From Oceanobacillus zhaokaii (lineage in GTDB: Bacteria; Bacillota; Bacilli; Bacillales; Amphibacillaceae), in NCBI RefSeq assembly GCF_003352005.1, contig NZ_CP024848.1:3171001-3235000 (forward strand): a stretch of 64,000 bases of DNA, in the 5' to 3' direction. Position numbers and translations under genes: made by a program. Shown here piece by piece: positions 8,555 through 17,990 of the stretch. The number at the start of each line of letters is the position of its first letter. Position 1 is the stretch's first letter. The notes under the pieces are model-generated. The model had not been told where the DNA came from. It did not search any database and saw nothing but the letters and a program-made list of their open reading frames with translations.

Positions 8555-8851
8555 TTAGTCTTCTAATGCCTGTTTTTTTGCTTCTTTCAACATTAATTCT
8601 ACTAGGTCTATATTATTGTCGATATAATTTAGATGATCATGTGCAGTTGCTGCCCAGTCATAATTTCGATCCATGGATGCAAAGATATGTCCTAAATTAA
8701 ATGAGTATTGATTATATAGTAAACTAATCACATGGCTAACCCTTACTTTATTTCCTTCCTTACTCACAATGTTTTTAATATCCTTTTTTAACCAATCTGG
8801 GGCATATTTCATTACTTTTTTTGTCATTATTACAAATTCTTCATTAGTCAT
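8555..8851 (-). CDS. Hypothetical protein, 98 aa
   Basis: A small, soluble, probably helical protein starting MTNEEFVIMTKKVMKYAPDW. AGGAGGGA lies 7 nt before the ATG, which makes translation likely. No signal peptide, membrane segment or known motif was recognised. It stands alone between two intergenic stretches; a hairpin lies about 100 nt downstream. Base composition matches its neighbours. I do not recognise the family. Confidence 0.65.
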   Translation of the reverse strand: MTNEEFVIMTKKVMKYAPDWLKKDIKNIVSKEGNKVRVSHVISLLYNQYSFNLGHIFASMDRNYDWAATAHDHLNYIDNNIDLVELMLKEAKKQALED

Positions 8852-9582
8852 TTTTACTTTCCCTCCTATTGGGATAAGTTCTATCCATACATCCCTTAAT
8901 CTGTAACCCTTTTCCTCTATCTCTATTATGTTATATTGTATATTATAAAATTAAATTATTCAAAAAATATGGGCGCAGCGTATGTGCATTTACTCTTATT
9001 TCATCAATATATTTACCCTTTTTCCAGATAAATAAAACACTGGAAATCCATAATTTACGGATATATCAATTAGTGCTTGCAAGGAAATATATCACGATTA
9101 CCCAGTTTTTTGATGGCCGTTGCTATGAAATTAAGTTTGGGAAAAATACAATACCGAAAGAAAGCTGAAAGGAGTATTTAATCATTTTATGCTCCGTCCA
9201 TCATATTTTCATTAGAAATTTAGTAGTAAAAGTCGAGTAAAAATTAACTCAGGGGTTGATTTTGTCTATCACTGAAAATAAGAATACGATAAATCGAAAG
9301 AAGAATTTCCATACTGTATACCTGTAAGTATTTCACATGATAAAGTTTCTCTATTTAAGGAGGTAGCAGAAATAAATGGAAATACCCGTTCTGCACTTTT
9401 ACGTGGATGGGTGATTATATTACTACCAATAAATAGAAAATAATTGGTATCCTTATTTTAGTACTTTGATTAGGATACCAGTTATCTTAGTATATAAACA
9501 TTTTTTTACTAAACATCCTGTTAGCATTTAGGGTAAATTGAATCTATCTGAGCTAGTTTAATTTTACTACATCTCTACTCCA
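8852..9582. other. Long intergenic stretch with possible decayed coding fragments
   Basis: No intact gene was found. One plus-strand frame is open for about 80 codons up to a TGA at 9166-9168 and reads plausibly at its end (ARKYITITQFFDGRCYEIKF), but it has no start codon. A second plus fragment ending near 9441 reads SLFKEVAEINGNTRSALLRG, slightly like the tail of a LysM domain. Both may be relics. A hairpin, TGGTATCCT (9445-9453) with AGGATACCA (9472-9480), lies just beyond. Confidence 0.35.
9445..9480. terminator. Hairpin downstream of the chemoreceptor gene
   Basis: TGGTATCCT pairs with AGGATACCA around an 18-nt loop, about 100 nt after the chemoreceptor stop. No strong T run; weak terminator candidate. 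Confidence 0.35.
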
Positions 9583-11625
9583 TTATATTTTAAACCGTCC
9601 AACCAATTCATTTAATTCTTCAGCCAACTTAGCAAGATGCACAGAACTTCCTGCTACTTCTTCCATCGACCCACTTGCTTCTTGTGCTGATGCCGCTGTT
9701 TGCTCTACACCTGCAGCTGCTTCCTCAGAAACCGACGCGATTTCCTCTATAGAACCATTCATTTCTTGACTATTAGCAGCAATTTCAGATAAGTTTACGG
9801 ATACCGATTTAATATTCTGTGCCATCTCAGTAACCGCTGAACTTATTTCATTAAAGGTTTCGCCTGTTGTTTCAATTTGGGATGTTCCTAATTCTACTTC
9901 GGAATATCCATCTCTTAGTGAGTCAGATACAATACTGGATTCCGTTTGTATATTAGTTACAATTCCAGTAATATCGTTAACGGAATGAGCAACTTGTTCT
10001 GCTAATTTCCTTACTTCATTTGCAACAACAGCAAAGCCTTTACCATGCTCACCTGCTCTTGCGGCTTCAATTGCTGCATTAAGAGCCAAAAGATTTGTCT
10101 GTTCGGCAACATCTTTTATTACAGAGACTAGTGTAGAAATTTCCTGTGAATGTTTATTTAAACTTTCCATTTTCTCTACAGCATCTTTTACAATATGATT
10201 TATCTTTACCATTTGATTACTTGAGGATTGCATTAATTGACTACCTTCATTCGTCATTTCAAGTACATTAACAGAATTTTCCTGAATATGTTCGCCATGT
10301 TCATTTGCTTTTTCGACTCTACTAGTGAATGTTCCCATAATGGAAGCCAAATCGCTCGCACTATTGGCCTGTGTTTCTGTTCCTGTTGCAAGTTCCTCCA
10401 TTGTTAAAGCAATTTGCTCGGCACCAGTCTTCAATTCACCTGCTGTCTGAGTTAGTTCTTCACTTTGACTTGAAACCGTTTCAGATACTTCATGAATTTG
10501 ATGTAATACATCACGCATAGTTTGATTCATATCATTTGTTGCTACAATGAGTTGTCCTACTTCATTTCTATATTTCGATTTAAGTGGTTCTTGACTTAAA
10601 TCACCTCTTGCAATATTCTCCATTCTTTCCATAACCTGTTTAATCGGTTTTATTATTCCCTTCGTAATCAATATAGATACAACTATTGCTAATAGAATCA
10701 CTAAAGCTAATGTAATCGAGATTGGAATAACTATAGTCTCTGCCTGTTCCTGAAAATCATCTACATAAACGGTACCACCAAGTATCCATCCAGTAGTTGG
10801 ATTTGTAGTGAACGCCATTATCTTATCTTTACCTTCAAATTTATATTCTACAATGCCTTGTTCACCAGTGCTTATAATTTTCTTATAGAATTCTTCTTTA
10901 GACGCATCTTGTCCAATATATTCTTGATTCGTGTGAGCCACATATTTACCTTCATTATCAAAAATGACACCATAGCCTGTTTGTCCAATTTCCAGCTTAT
11001 CTACCATACCAACCAATGTTCCAACCATCACATCAGCAGACATTGCACCAGCCAATTTGTCACCGATGTAATACGCTTTCGATACAGTTACGACTGTTTC
11101 ACCTGTACTAGCATCGGTGTAAGGTTCTGTCCATACTGTTTCTCCATTAGCTTCCACAGCATCTTGATACCAATCTCTTTCCTTCGCATTAAAGTCATCA
11201 CCTAAATCTACTTCAGGGTAAATGATTACTTCTCCTGTCTCATCGATAACTGTGTATATATTTGCAATAGAATGATTCGTTTCTTTCGTTTCTCCAAAAT
11301 AGTTTAATAAGTCCTGCTTGTTTTCTGGTTGATAATTTGCTACTAACTCATTTGAAATAAAACGTTCCAATGTATGGTCTATATTTGAGAAGAACATTTC
11401 AAACGTATCATTTAAACTCCCCATTTGGCTTTCCACAGTTTTAGTTAGTTCAACAGTTGTGTTTTTAACACTAAAAGTATAACTTACAAATGCTACAACT
11501 CCACCGGCTAAAAAAATTAGTATTAAGAACGGGATCAAAATTTGATTTTGGATAGATTTTGTAATAAATCCACCTACACTTCGATTTCTTTTTGCTTTTA
11601 CATTAGTTGTTTTAGTATTTTTCAT
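9583..11625 (-). CDS. Methyl-accepting chemotaxis protein with dCache sensor
   Basis: 680 aa transmembrane chemoreceptor. A short cytoplasmic N-terminus is followed by TM1 (about residues 28-50, [20 protein letters not shown]). An extracellular double-Cache type sensor follows (about 55-295, with the typical [13 protein letters not shown] and [18 protein letters not shown]). TM2 is at about 298-320, a HAMP domain follows, and then the methyl-accepting signalling domain. The hairpin tip is [20 protein letters not shown] and continues [16 protein letters not shown], which binds CheA/CheW. Length and order match Bacillus McpA/TlpA-type receptors. The dCache domain suggests an amino acid or organic acid ligand, but this is not fixed by the sequence. 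It is monocistronic, with a sigma-D-like promoter upstream, consistent with the motility regulon. Confidence 0.93.
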   Translation of the reverse strand: MKNTKTTNVKAKRNRSVGGFITKSIQNQILIPFLILIFLAGGVVAFVSYTFSVKNTTVELTKTVESQMGSLNDTFEMFFSNIDHTLERFISNELVANYQPENKQDLLNYFGETKETNHSIANIYTVIDETGEVIIYPEVDLGDDFNAKERDWYQDAVEANGETVWTEPYTDASTGETVVTVSKAYYIGDKLAGAMSADVMVGTLVGMVDKLEIGQTGYGVIFDNEGKYVAHTNQEYIGQDASKEEFYKKIISTGEQGIVEYKFEGKDKIMAFTTNPTTGWILGGTVYVDDFQEQAETIVIPISITLALVILLAIVVSILITKGIIKPIKQVMERMENIARGDLSQEPLKSKYRNEVGQLIVATNDMNQTMRDVLHQIHEVSETVSSQSEELTQTAGELKTGAEQIALTMEELATGTETQANSASDLASIMGTFTSRVEKANEHGEHIQENSVNVLEMTNEGSQLMQSSSNQMVKINHIVKDAVEKMESLNKHSQEISTLVSVIKDVAEQTNLLALNAAIEAARAGEHGKGFAVVANEVRKLAEQVAHSVNDITGIVTNIQTESSIVSDSLRDGYSEVELGTSQIETTGETFNEISSAVTEMAQNIKSVSVNLSEIAANSQEMNGSIEEIASVSEEAAAGVEQTAASAQEASGSMEEVAGSSVHLAKLAEELNELVGRFKI

Positions 11626-11711
11626 TGATTAACTTATCTCCTTAAACTTGTATGGAAAATTGAAATACATGATACAATTTCGTTTCTATATTTAACTATT
11701 AAAATAGTAAA

Positions 11712-11738
11712 ATATCGATTGTCACATTCTATAAATTA
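11712..11738 (-). promoter_or_regulatory. Sigma-D-like promoter of the chemoreceptor gene
   Basis: On the minus strand TAAT, 15 bp, then ATCGATAT fit the sigma-D pattern TAAA-N15-GCCGATAT with three mismatches. It lies about 87-113 bp upstream of the start codon. Chemoreceptors are classical sigma-D targets. Confidence 0.5.
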
Positions 11739-11739
11739 G

Positions 11740-12380
11740 TTAACATCCAAACTATTTATGAACCCCTCTAATACCTTATTCACTGATTTATTAATCCTTC
11801 TCGAACTAATTTAAAGTAATTAGGCTATGCATGTGTGTTTCTCCATCGTTAATGACAACGCTTTACTCTCCTTTGACTTCTTACTTTGAAAATAATCATA
11901 TTAATATAAGCAAATGATTTAACCTGCATTGCTATAGTGTCAATCCATAGTCTATGCCCTGTATTAATATCGGCTATAGTAATCTTAAATTAAGAGAGAT
12001 TAAAATATTTAGAGTGGTAAGTTATGGAAATAACAAAGAGTATGGGAGTATGCATTAATCAATCGATTAATAGTGATTTCTTACAAGAAAATTCCGTCCT
12101 GTCCAGAAGTTCCTATCTCTTCAAAACAGAAGGAAAGAGGCCAAGATTAGACTGACTGAATAGTTGGGGAATACACGTATAAGGGATGGAAATCCTTTAG
12201 TAGAAATAGTAAAGACCAAGAGAAAAGAGGATTGCTCTCGTAATCATTTGTAAGAACAATTTCATCCAATATAAAAATTCATAATACACAAGCTGCTCCT
12301 TTATTTTCTCTTTGCTGGGTTTTAGGCATGTTGTTTACCAACTATGCTTCTTGTATTCTCTGCTCCTTAAGACTGCTTAA
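11740..12380. other. Intergenic stretch without a recognisable gene
   Basis: Very AT-rich. A plus-strand frame of about 43 codons begins with ATG at 12024 but has no convincing ribosome binding site. No repeat, RNA or strong hairpin was recognised. Confidence 0.4.
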
Positions 12381-12625
12381 AGCTAATTGCTACGATATAG
12401 TTCTTGACGATGTGATTCCAAGCAGAAAAGAGAACTAACTAATTCTGTCTTCCAGTCATAAGTACTACCAATAGCATCAAGAAATTGGTTGAATTCATTG
12501 ATAGTATATTGCTCCATTAACATTTCCGTATCACTAAAAAGAAATAGACAATTTATTTTCCTTCTTCAAGTACTTTTGCATGTTCCCTGTCACTGATCAT
12601 AATCTTTCCGACAAAATACCACAAA
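12381..12625 (-). pseudogene. Frameshifted remnant of a small gene
   Basis: Two adjoining minus-strand frames look coding. The first reads VGKIMISDREHAKVLEEGK and then stops. The second, shifted, begins INCLFLFSDTEMLMEQYTIN, continues through EFNQFLDAIGSTYDWKTELV and ends LESHRQELYRSN at 12381. Both are rich in Glu, Lys and Asp, as a soluble protein would be. No start codon with a ribosome binding site joins them. It lies directly downstream of the AbiGi-like gene, separated by a copy of repeat family 2. I do not recognise the family; it could be a lost partner of the AbiGi-like gene. Confidence 0.4.
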
Positions 12626-12626
12626 A

Positions 12627-12649
12627 CTCAGGGAGTGCAGGCACCATAT
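12627..12649. repeat. Repeat family 2, copy near 12.6 kb
   Basis: On the minus strand GGTGCCTGCACTCCCTGAG followed by TTTTG, immediately after the AbiGi-like stop codon. The same block occurs at 851-870, 48061-48080 and 59763-59787. Confidence 0.55.
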
Positions 12650-13365
12650 CATTCAGTAAAAGATACTTGTCCATAATAATGAGGCAGTACTGTTCGCAAC
12701 CGTTCCCCATATTTTTCCGGTATTAATATTCTAGTGATATCAGCCAGGGTAAATTGTACATCCCCCACAATTCTCCATTCTCTTTCTAAATAATAGTTCT
12801 CTTTATCAGCGTCTGTTTTCGATGCATCAAATGGCTTGAGGTATGCGAAGACATGTTTAATTAAGAAGGAATCTAGCAATTGTAATTCATCCAAAGTACG
12901 AATGTTTTCCTGTTCATCTTTCTTAAGCATATCCTGCAGTTGATTCATCATAGAAAAATATCGCTTAATATTCATCTTAAAGTAATCTTCTCTTGTGTTA
13001 TTTTGACTTCTAGGTCTCCCATTCGCTTCTCGGATAATCCCATTGGCTGCAATATAAGAAACTGGATTAGCTCCCTTTTCCACAAGAAATATCTTTTTAA
13101 ATGCTAATCCAAAGTTACTATACTTTTCCATATGTAAGGACAGATCATTGATTGGAATATCTGCAAAGCAAGTGATTCCAGGTGTCACAATATCCTCTAG
13201 ACCATTTGCATGTGTATTTATCTTGATGTCCTCTGTAATATTTTTATGTAAAAGCAAACCACTTTTAATAATGTCAATCAATAGGTCAAACCTTTCACTT
13301 TCCTGTTGGTGGCGACCAACAAAATGGGTCAATTCCTTTGAAACATATCTTTGGATGAGCTCCAT
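12649..13365 (-). CDS. AbiGi-like abortive infection protein
   Basis: 238 aa, soluble. The N-terminus (VSKELTHFVGRHQ), the central ITCFADIPINDLSLHM and EKYSNFGLAFKKIFL, then GANPVSYIAA and the C-terminal YYLEREWRIVGDVQF, follow the order I know for the AbiGi family of phage-resistance proteins. In lactococci AbiGi acts with AbiGii and is viewed as the antitoxin-like partner. Here no AbiGii nucleotidyltransferase-like gene is adjacent, so the gene is an orphan or pairs with a distant gene. Upstream is the terminator of gabD and downstream a frameshifted remnant, an arrangement typical of a small accessory insertion. No catalytic residues can be assigned with confidence. The call rests on remembered motifs, not a search. 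Confidence 0.6.
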   Translation of the reverse strand: MELIQRYVSKELTHFVGRHQQESERFDLLIDIIKSGLLLHKNITEDIKINTHANGLEDIVTPGITCFADIPINDLSLHMEKYSNFGLAFKKIFLVEKGANPVSYIAANGIIREANGRPRSQNNTREDYFKMNIKRYFSMMNQLQDMLKKDEQENIRTLDELQLLDSFLIKHVFAYLKPFDASKTDADKENYYLEREWRIVGDVQFTLADITRILIPEKYGERLRTVLPHYYGQVSFTE

Positions 13366-13483
13366 CTAAATTCCCCTTTTTTCTTTTAGCTTTAGCAATT
13401 TGGATTAAAAATATGAGCGGGTTGTTAAATTAATCTGGGAATAGATTGTTTTGATATAATTGGAGAATGGCTATGGGAACGAA

Positions 13484-13515
13484 ACCGACCCCAACTGTGT
13501 CCAGTCAGGGTCGGT
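13484..13515 (-). terminator. Terminator of the gabT-gabD operon
   Basis: ACCGACCC (13484-13491) pairs with GGGTCGGT (13508-13515). It starts 18 nt after the gabD stop; the minus strand continues TTTCGTT. Confidence 0.7.
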
Positions 13516-13532
13516 CTCTCTGTCCTTTCTTT

Positions 13533-14927
13533 CTATTCAAGTCCGCCTATCGATAAGTATTTTGTTTCCAAGTATGGCTCGATGCCTTCAATACCACCTT
13601 CGCGGCCTAACCCACTTTCTTTCATCCCGCCAAAAGGAGCATGTGCAGCGGAGGGCGCTCCATCATTCCAGCCAATGATTCCAAAATCGAGATTTTCATG
13701 AATATAATTACCAGTCCGATAATCATTGGTGAAGAAATATGCTGCTAATCCAAACGGTGTACTGTTAGCAATTTCAACCGCTTCCTTAATATCGCTGAAC
13801 ACTGTAATTGGCAATACTGGACCAAAAGTTTCCTCTTGCATAATGACCATTTCGTTCGTAACATTTTTCAATACGGTTGGTTGAATGAAATAGTAGCCCG
13901 CCTGCTCGTCTGCATCAAAAGTATTTCCCAAGAGCACATCGGCACCCTTTTCTACAGCATCATCAATTTGACTGACTACTTTTTTAAATCCTTTGCCGTT
14001 GATTACTGGTCCAACCTGTGTATCTTCCTCTAATCCATTGCCGACCTTCAATTTAGCTACTTCATGTACTAGCTTTTCAGCAAACTCATCGATAATTTCT
14101 TTAGCAACAAGGATACGATTCGCACAAATACATGTTTGGCCAGCGTTACGGAACTTAGAAGCAATTGTTTGTGTAACAGCATAATCTAAATCGGCATCCT
14201 TAGCGATGATCAAGGGTGCATGGCCACCTAACTCCATAGATACATGCTTCACCGAGTCGGCACTATTTTTAATCAGCTCTTTTCCAACAGGAGTCGATCC
14301 TGTGAAGGTAATTTTGCGCACCAGGGGGCTGTTTGTAAAAATTTCACCAATGACTCGACCAGAGCCATTGACATATTGCACTGCATCCTCGGGAATGCCG
14401 GCAGCATGAGCCAACTCTATTAACTTCATTGTTGTTAATGGTGTTTCAACAGCCGGTTTAACGATAAAACTGCAGCCAGCTGCTAAAGCTGGAGCAGCCT
14501 TTCTCGTCATCATAGCCGCTGGGAAATTCCAAGGAGTAATTGCAGCAACTACTCCAACTGGCTGACGGGTAACCAGGATCCTTTTCGACTCTGTATTAGC
14601 TGGAATCGTTCGTCCATATATCCGCTTCGCTTCCTCTGCGTACCAGTCAATATAGCTTGTTGCATAATCTACTTCACCTAGGGATTCTTTAATCGGCTTA
14701 CCACTTTCCAACGTCATTATCCTTGCAATAGCTTCTTTTTGCTCCTGAATTTTCGCAGACCATTTCTTCAGTAATCTAGCCCGCTCATGAGCATTTATTT
14801 TTTTCCACTTATTAAAACCTGCTGCAACTTTTTCTATTCTTGTCTCAACCTCTTCTGCCGTGTGAACACGAAGTTCTTCTACTAATTCTCCTGTTGCAGG
14901 GTTAATTACCCTTATCTTGTCTGTCAT
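13533..14927 (-). CDS. gabD: NAD(P)-dependent succinate-semialdehyde dehydrogenase
   Basis: 464 aa aldehyde dehydrogenase that oxidises succinate semialdehyde to succinate, the second step of GABA catabolism. It shows the coenzyme region [20 protein letters not shown], the Gly-rich [13 protein letters not shown], the catalytic Glu in [12 protein letters not shown] and the catalytic Cys in [12 protein letters not shown]. The C-terminus [15 protein letters not shown] is typical of the GabD subfamily. Length is slightly short but complete. It lies 29 nt after gabT in one operon, which supports the substrate, and ends at a strong terminator. Confidence 0.92.
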   Translation of the reverse strand: MTDKIRVINPATGELVEELRVHTAEEVETRIEKVAAGFNKWKKINAHERARLLKKWSAKIQEQKEAIARIMTLESGKPIKESLGEVDYATSYIDWYAEEAKRIYGRTIPANTESKRILVTRQPVGVVAAITPWNFPAAMMTRKAAPALAAGCSFIVKPAVETPLTTMKLIELAHAAGIPEDAVQYVNGSGRVIGEIFTNSPLVRKITFTGSTPVGKELIKNSADSVKHVSMELGGHAPLIIAKDADLDYAVTQTIASKFRNAGQTCICANRILVAKEIIDEFAEKLVHEVAKLKVGNGLEEDTQVGPVINGKGFKKVVSQIDDAVEKGADVLLGNTFDADEQAGYYFIQPTVLKNVTNEMVIMQEETFGPVLPITVFSDIKEAVEIANSTPFGLAAYFFTNDYRTGNYIHENLDFGIIGWNDGAPSAAHAPFGGMKESGLGREGGIEGIEPYLETKYLSIGGLE

Positions 14928-14956
14928 TTTCTAACCTTCTCCCTTCAAATAATTTC

Positions 14957-16261
14957 TTATATTGCAAATGCCTGCTCTAAAATAGATAATCCCCTCTCAA
15001 GCTCTTCATCCGTAATAACGAGTGGACATAAGAAACGGATAATATTACTATTTAGACCTGCGGATAGCAATAACAACCCATTGGCATTGGCGTATTGGAC
15101 AATTTCAGAAGCTTTTTGTTTATTCGGAAGCTTCGTTGCGCTATTTTCTACTATTTCTACTGCCACCATTGATCCTAATCGCCGAATCTCCCCTGCGAAT
15201 TCGTATTTATCCCGTAATTCAGCCAATTTAAATTCAATTCTTTCGCCAATTTCCTCCGAGTACTGCAGCAGATTTTCTTCCTCTATGATATCAATAACAG
15301 CTAAAGCCGCAGCACATGCGACAGGATTACCTGCATATGTCCCACCCAATTCTCCTGGACTCGCCATATTCATAACTTCACTTCTTCCAACTACTCCACT
15401 CAATGGCAGGCCAGCAGCAAGAGATTTTGATACGGTTACAAGATCAGGGATAACATCAAAATGCTCCATCGCAAACATCTTCCCTGTTCTGCCAAATCCT
15501 GTTTGAATCTCGTCCGCTACGAAAATGATTCCGTGCTCGGTACAGAACGCTCTTACAAATTCTACAAATTTCCTAGGAGGGATAACAAAACCGCCTTCCC
15601 CCTGCACAGGCTCCATGACGATACACGCCACAGTCTCTGGTGCTACAGCAGCAACAAAGAATTCCTGGAATTTCGCAATCATATCATCAATATATTCCTC
15701 TTCACTTAACGCATCAGGCTTTCGATAAACATAAGGATAAGGTGCTTGATAGATTTCCGGAGCAAACGGACCAAATCCGAATTTATAAGGCTTAACTTTG
15801 CTCGTCATCCCCATTGTTAGATTTGTTCTGCCATGAAATCCGCGTTCAAAGGAAACGACTGCTTGTCTGCCAGTGAATTTGCGGGCAATTTTAATCGCAT
15901 TTTCCACCGCTTCTGCCCCTGAATTTAATAACAGTGCCTGTTTATCAAAATCTCCCGGAGTTATTTCACATAGCTTCTCCGCAAGAAGAATATACCCCTC
16001 ATACATCATGACATTAAACCCTGGATGTAAAAATTTATCTACTTGCTCTTTTACCGCTTCTGTTACCTTGGAGTGACTATGTCCAACGTTCAAAGTGCCA
16101 ATTGCACCTGCAAAATCAATCCATTCCTTATCATCCAAGTCAGTAATAGTTGCTCCCTTCGCATATTTCACGATATTAAGATTCCCATTACTTACTCCCC
16201 TGGGAATATATTTCTGCCGCTTTTCTTGTAAATCTTCCGTAGAATTAATGTAATTAATCAT
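14957..16261 (-). CDS. gabT: 4-aminobutyrate--2-oxoglutarate aminotransferase
   Basis: 434 aa class-III PLP aminotransferase producing succinate semialdehyde from GABA. Visible motifs are LLNSGAEAVENAIKIARK, the aromatic PLP-stacking region SFERGFHGRTNLTMGMTSK, the acidic PLP-N1 ligand in IFVADEIQTGFGRTG and the Schiff-base Lys in VTVSKSLAAGLPLSGVVG. GGGTYAGNP-like sequence (here LGGTYAGNPVACAAA) follows. TAGGGAGG precedes the ATG by about 9 nt. Followed by gabD and preceded by a divergent gabR, the classical Bacillus arrangement; the control region holds the ACCAG operator pair. Confidence 0.93.
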   Translation of the reverse strand: MINYINSTEDLQEKRQKYIPRGVSNGNLNIVKYAKGATITDLDDKEWIDFAGAIGTLNVGHSHSKVTEAVKEQVDKFLHPGFNVMMYEGYILLAEKLCEITPGDFDKQALLLNSGAEAVENAIKIARKFTGRQAVVSFERGFHGRTNLTMGMTSKVKPYKFGFGPFAPEIYQAPYPYVYRKPDALSEEEYIDDMIAKFQEFFVAAVAPETVACIVMEPVQGEGGFVIPPRKFVEFVRAFCTEHGIIFVADEIQTGFGRTGKMFAMEHFDVIPDLVTVSKSLAAGLPLSGVVGRSEVMNMASPGELGGTYAGNPVACAAALAVIDIIEEENLLQYSEEIGERIEFKLAELRDKYEFAGEIRRLGSMVAVEIVENSATKLPNKQKASEIVQYANANGLLLLSAGLNSNIIRFLCPLVITDEELERGLSILEQAFAI

Positions 16262-16311
16262 AAATTTAATCCTCCCTAAACTCCAAATATATAGATAAGT
16301 ATGACAATTAA

Positions 16312-16356
16312 CTGGTATAATGAAAAGTACCAGAGTACATATTTTTATGGAACCAG
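16312..16356. promoter_or_regulatory. GabR-type operator between gabT and gabR
   Basis: CTGGTA (16312-16317), TACCAG (16328-16333) and AACCAG (16351-16356). The last two share ACCAG at 16329 and 16352, a 23-bp step. CTGGTA and TACCAG also form a perfect inverted repeat with a 10-bp gap. The same ACCAG pair with the same step lies in front of pxpB (34524-34551). A -10 TATAAT for gabR overlaps the first element (16316-16321), which suits autorepression. GabR of Bacillus subtilis is known to bind ATACCA-like direct repeats. Confidence 0.6.
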
Positions 16357-16367
16357 CGGAGGTATAA

Positions 16368-17780
16368 ATGATATATTTTCAGATAGATAAACAAGGGAAT
16401 GCAAAATATATTTATAAACAAATCTACGAGAATTTAAAAAAATTAATTCTGGAACATAGGATTCCTCTAGGGGAAAAATTACCTTCAAAAAGAGAATTAG
16501 CAATAGACCTTGGGGTGAGCATCAATTCTGTAACAAATGCTTACGAACAGCTGCTTGCTGAGGGATATATTTTTGCCATTGAAAGAAAAGGATATTATAT
16601 CGAGAATATCACTGATTTCGATCAGCAAACACAACGTAACGCAAAGTTTCCAAGTGAATTAAGAGAATCCTATACGAATGAAGAGGATTGGATTTCACTG
16701 TCACATATTACAACAGATATTTCCATGTTTCCTTTTCAAGAGTGGTTAAAATGTCAACAGCAGGCGATTCAATATCATCAAAAGGAATTGGCTCAAATAA
16801 GTCATCCACAGGGACCTTTTACCGTAAGGAAGACAATTTCCAATATGATTGCATTTACGAGAGGTGTAATTTGCGAACCAGAACAAATTATTATTGGTTC
16901 TGGTACACAACCATTAATTAGTCAATTGATGGATTTGCAGCCAAAAAACTCAATAGTTGCCGTGGAAAACCCTGGATACTCACGGATATACCGACTATTG
17001 GAGAGTAAAGGCTTAGATGTAACACCGATTTCTTTAGATTCTCAAGGAATAAATATGGAAGAATTAAAACGTGTCAATCCTGATTTTTTGTTCATTACTC
17101 CTTCTCATCAATTTCCAACAGGGAAAATCATGCCCATTTCCAGGAGAATTGAATTGCTGAATTGGTCTACCGCAGAAGAGAACCGCTATATAGTAGAAGA
17201 TGATTACGACAGTGAATTTAAATATGATACGGATAATATCCCATCTTTACAGAGCTTAGACCGTAATCAGCGAGTCATCTATACAGGCACCTTCTCAAAA
17301 ACATTACTGCCGAGCTTCCGGATCAGCTATATGGTGCTGCCTCCGATTTTGCTAAGGCGTTATCGGGAGCATTATTTGGATTGGATTCACGGCAGCAATT
17401 CGCTGCAGCTCTTCGCACTTCATTACTTCATAAAAAACGGAGAATATAAGAAACATATCCGAAGAATGAACAAGCATTATGAAGAAAAGCGAAAGAAATT
17501 AGTAATAAAATTAAAAGAAAAGTTTATGAATAGTATCAACATCCAGGATATTCCTGCAGGACTTCATTTTCTTGCATATTTTAAATCGGCTAAATCCTAT
17601 GATGAGATAAGGAAAGCAGCGAAACAAGAAAAATTGGAACTATATACAATTCAACGCTTTTTACTAAAGGAAGACCGGGAATTATCAGACGATATCCAGC
17701 TCGTCATTGGATTTGCGAATATTAAACCTGAGGAAATTGATGAAGCTGTGGAAAGATTATATCGAATCATTCATTCATAG
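16368..17780 (+). CDS. gabR: MocR-family PLP-dependent regulator GabR
   Basis: 470 aa. An N-terminal winged helix-turn-helix of the GntR type (about residues 8-75; LILEHRIPLGEKLPSKRELA) is joined by a linker to a full-length aminotransferase-like domain. That domain carries EDDYDSEFKYD and the PLP-lysine region YTGTFSKTLLPSFRISYM. In B. subtilis GabR binds PLP and GABA, activates gabTD and represses its own gene. Here gabR is divergent from gabT-gabD across 106 bp that contain the ACCAG elements. GGAGG lies 5 nt before the ATG. The same operator pattern at the pxp promoter suggests a second target; that is inference. Confidence 0.9.
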   Translation: MIYFQIDKQGNAKYIYKQIYENLKKLILEHRIPLGEKLPSKRELAIDLGVSINSVTNAYEQLLAEGYIFAIERKGYYIENITDFDQQTQRNAKFPSELRESYTNEEDWISLSHITTDISMFPFQEWLKCQQQAIQYHQKELAQISHPQGPFTVRKTISNMIAFTRGVICEPEQIIIGSGTQPLISQLMDLQPKNSIVAVENPGYSRIYRLLESKGLDVTPISLDSQGINMEELKRVNPDFLFITPSHQFPTGKIMPISRRIELLNWSTAEENRYIVEDDYDSEFKYDTDNIPSLQSLDRNQRVIYTGTFSKTLLPSFRISYMVLPPILLRRYREHYLDWIHGSNSLQLFALHYFIKNGEYKKHIRRMNKHYEEKRKKLVIKLKEKFMNSINIQDIPAGLHFLAYFKSAKSYDEIRKAAKQEKLELYTIQRFLLKEDRELSDDIQLVIGFANIKPEEIDEAVERLYRIIHS

Positions 17781-17822
17781 GAATACATTAACCGCGACAC
17801 CAGAATATCTGTATTTACCCCC

Positions 17823-17850
17823 AAAAAAGAGAGCTCTAAGCTCTCTTTTT
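17823..17850 (+). terminator. Terminator of gabR, possibly bidirectional
   Basis: AAAAAGAGAGCT pairs with AGCTCTCTTTTT around CTA, followed by T-rich sequence on both strands. It separates gabR from the convergent molybdenum-cofactor operon. Confidence 0.85.
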
Positions 17851-17871
17851 GCTTCTTAATAAAGCCAGTGC

Positions 17872-17990
17872 TTACTTATGCTTACCAGAAGGATAAGCCA
17901 CCTTCTCAAGCCGATCCCCTATCCAAGTTTCTGCGCCTGCCCCTTTTCCAAAAGGGAACGATTGGTTAACCCGTTCGTCTGCCTGCCTTA
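17872..17990 (-). pseudogene. Orphan coding-like fragment after moeA
   Basis: Directly after (and slightly overlapping) the moeA stop, a shifted minus frame reads SLRQADERVNQSFPFGKGAG and continues AETWIGDRLEKVAYPSGKHK before a TAA at 17872. The composition is protein-like, but there is a stop just upstream in frame and no start codon. It could be a relic of a gene once following moeA, or the end of moeA homologues restored by a frameshift. I do not recognise it. Confidence 0.3.

Noticed and set aside
8915..9168. Open plus-strand frame of about 80 codons ending at 9168
   Set aside because: No start codon or ribosome binding site, and only the last 30 codons look coding; kept as a possible relic, not a gene.
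11868..11883. ACAACGCTTTAC near 11.87 kb as a cre site
   Set aside because: The final CA of the consensus is missing and no gene start fits it.
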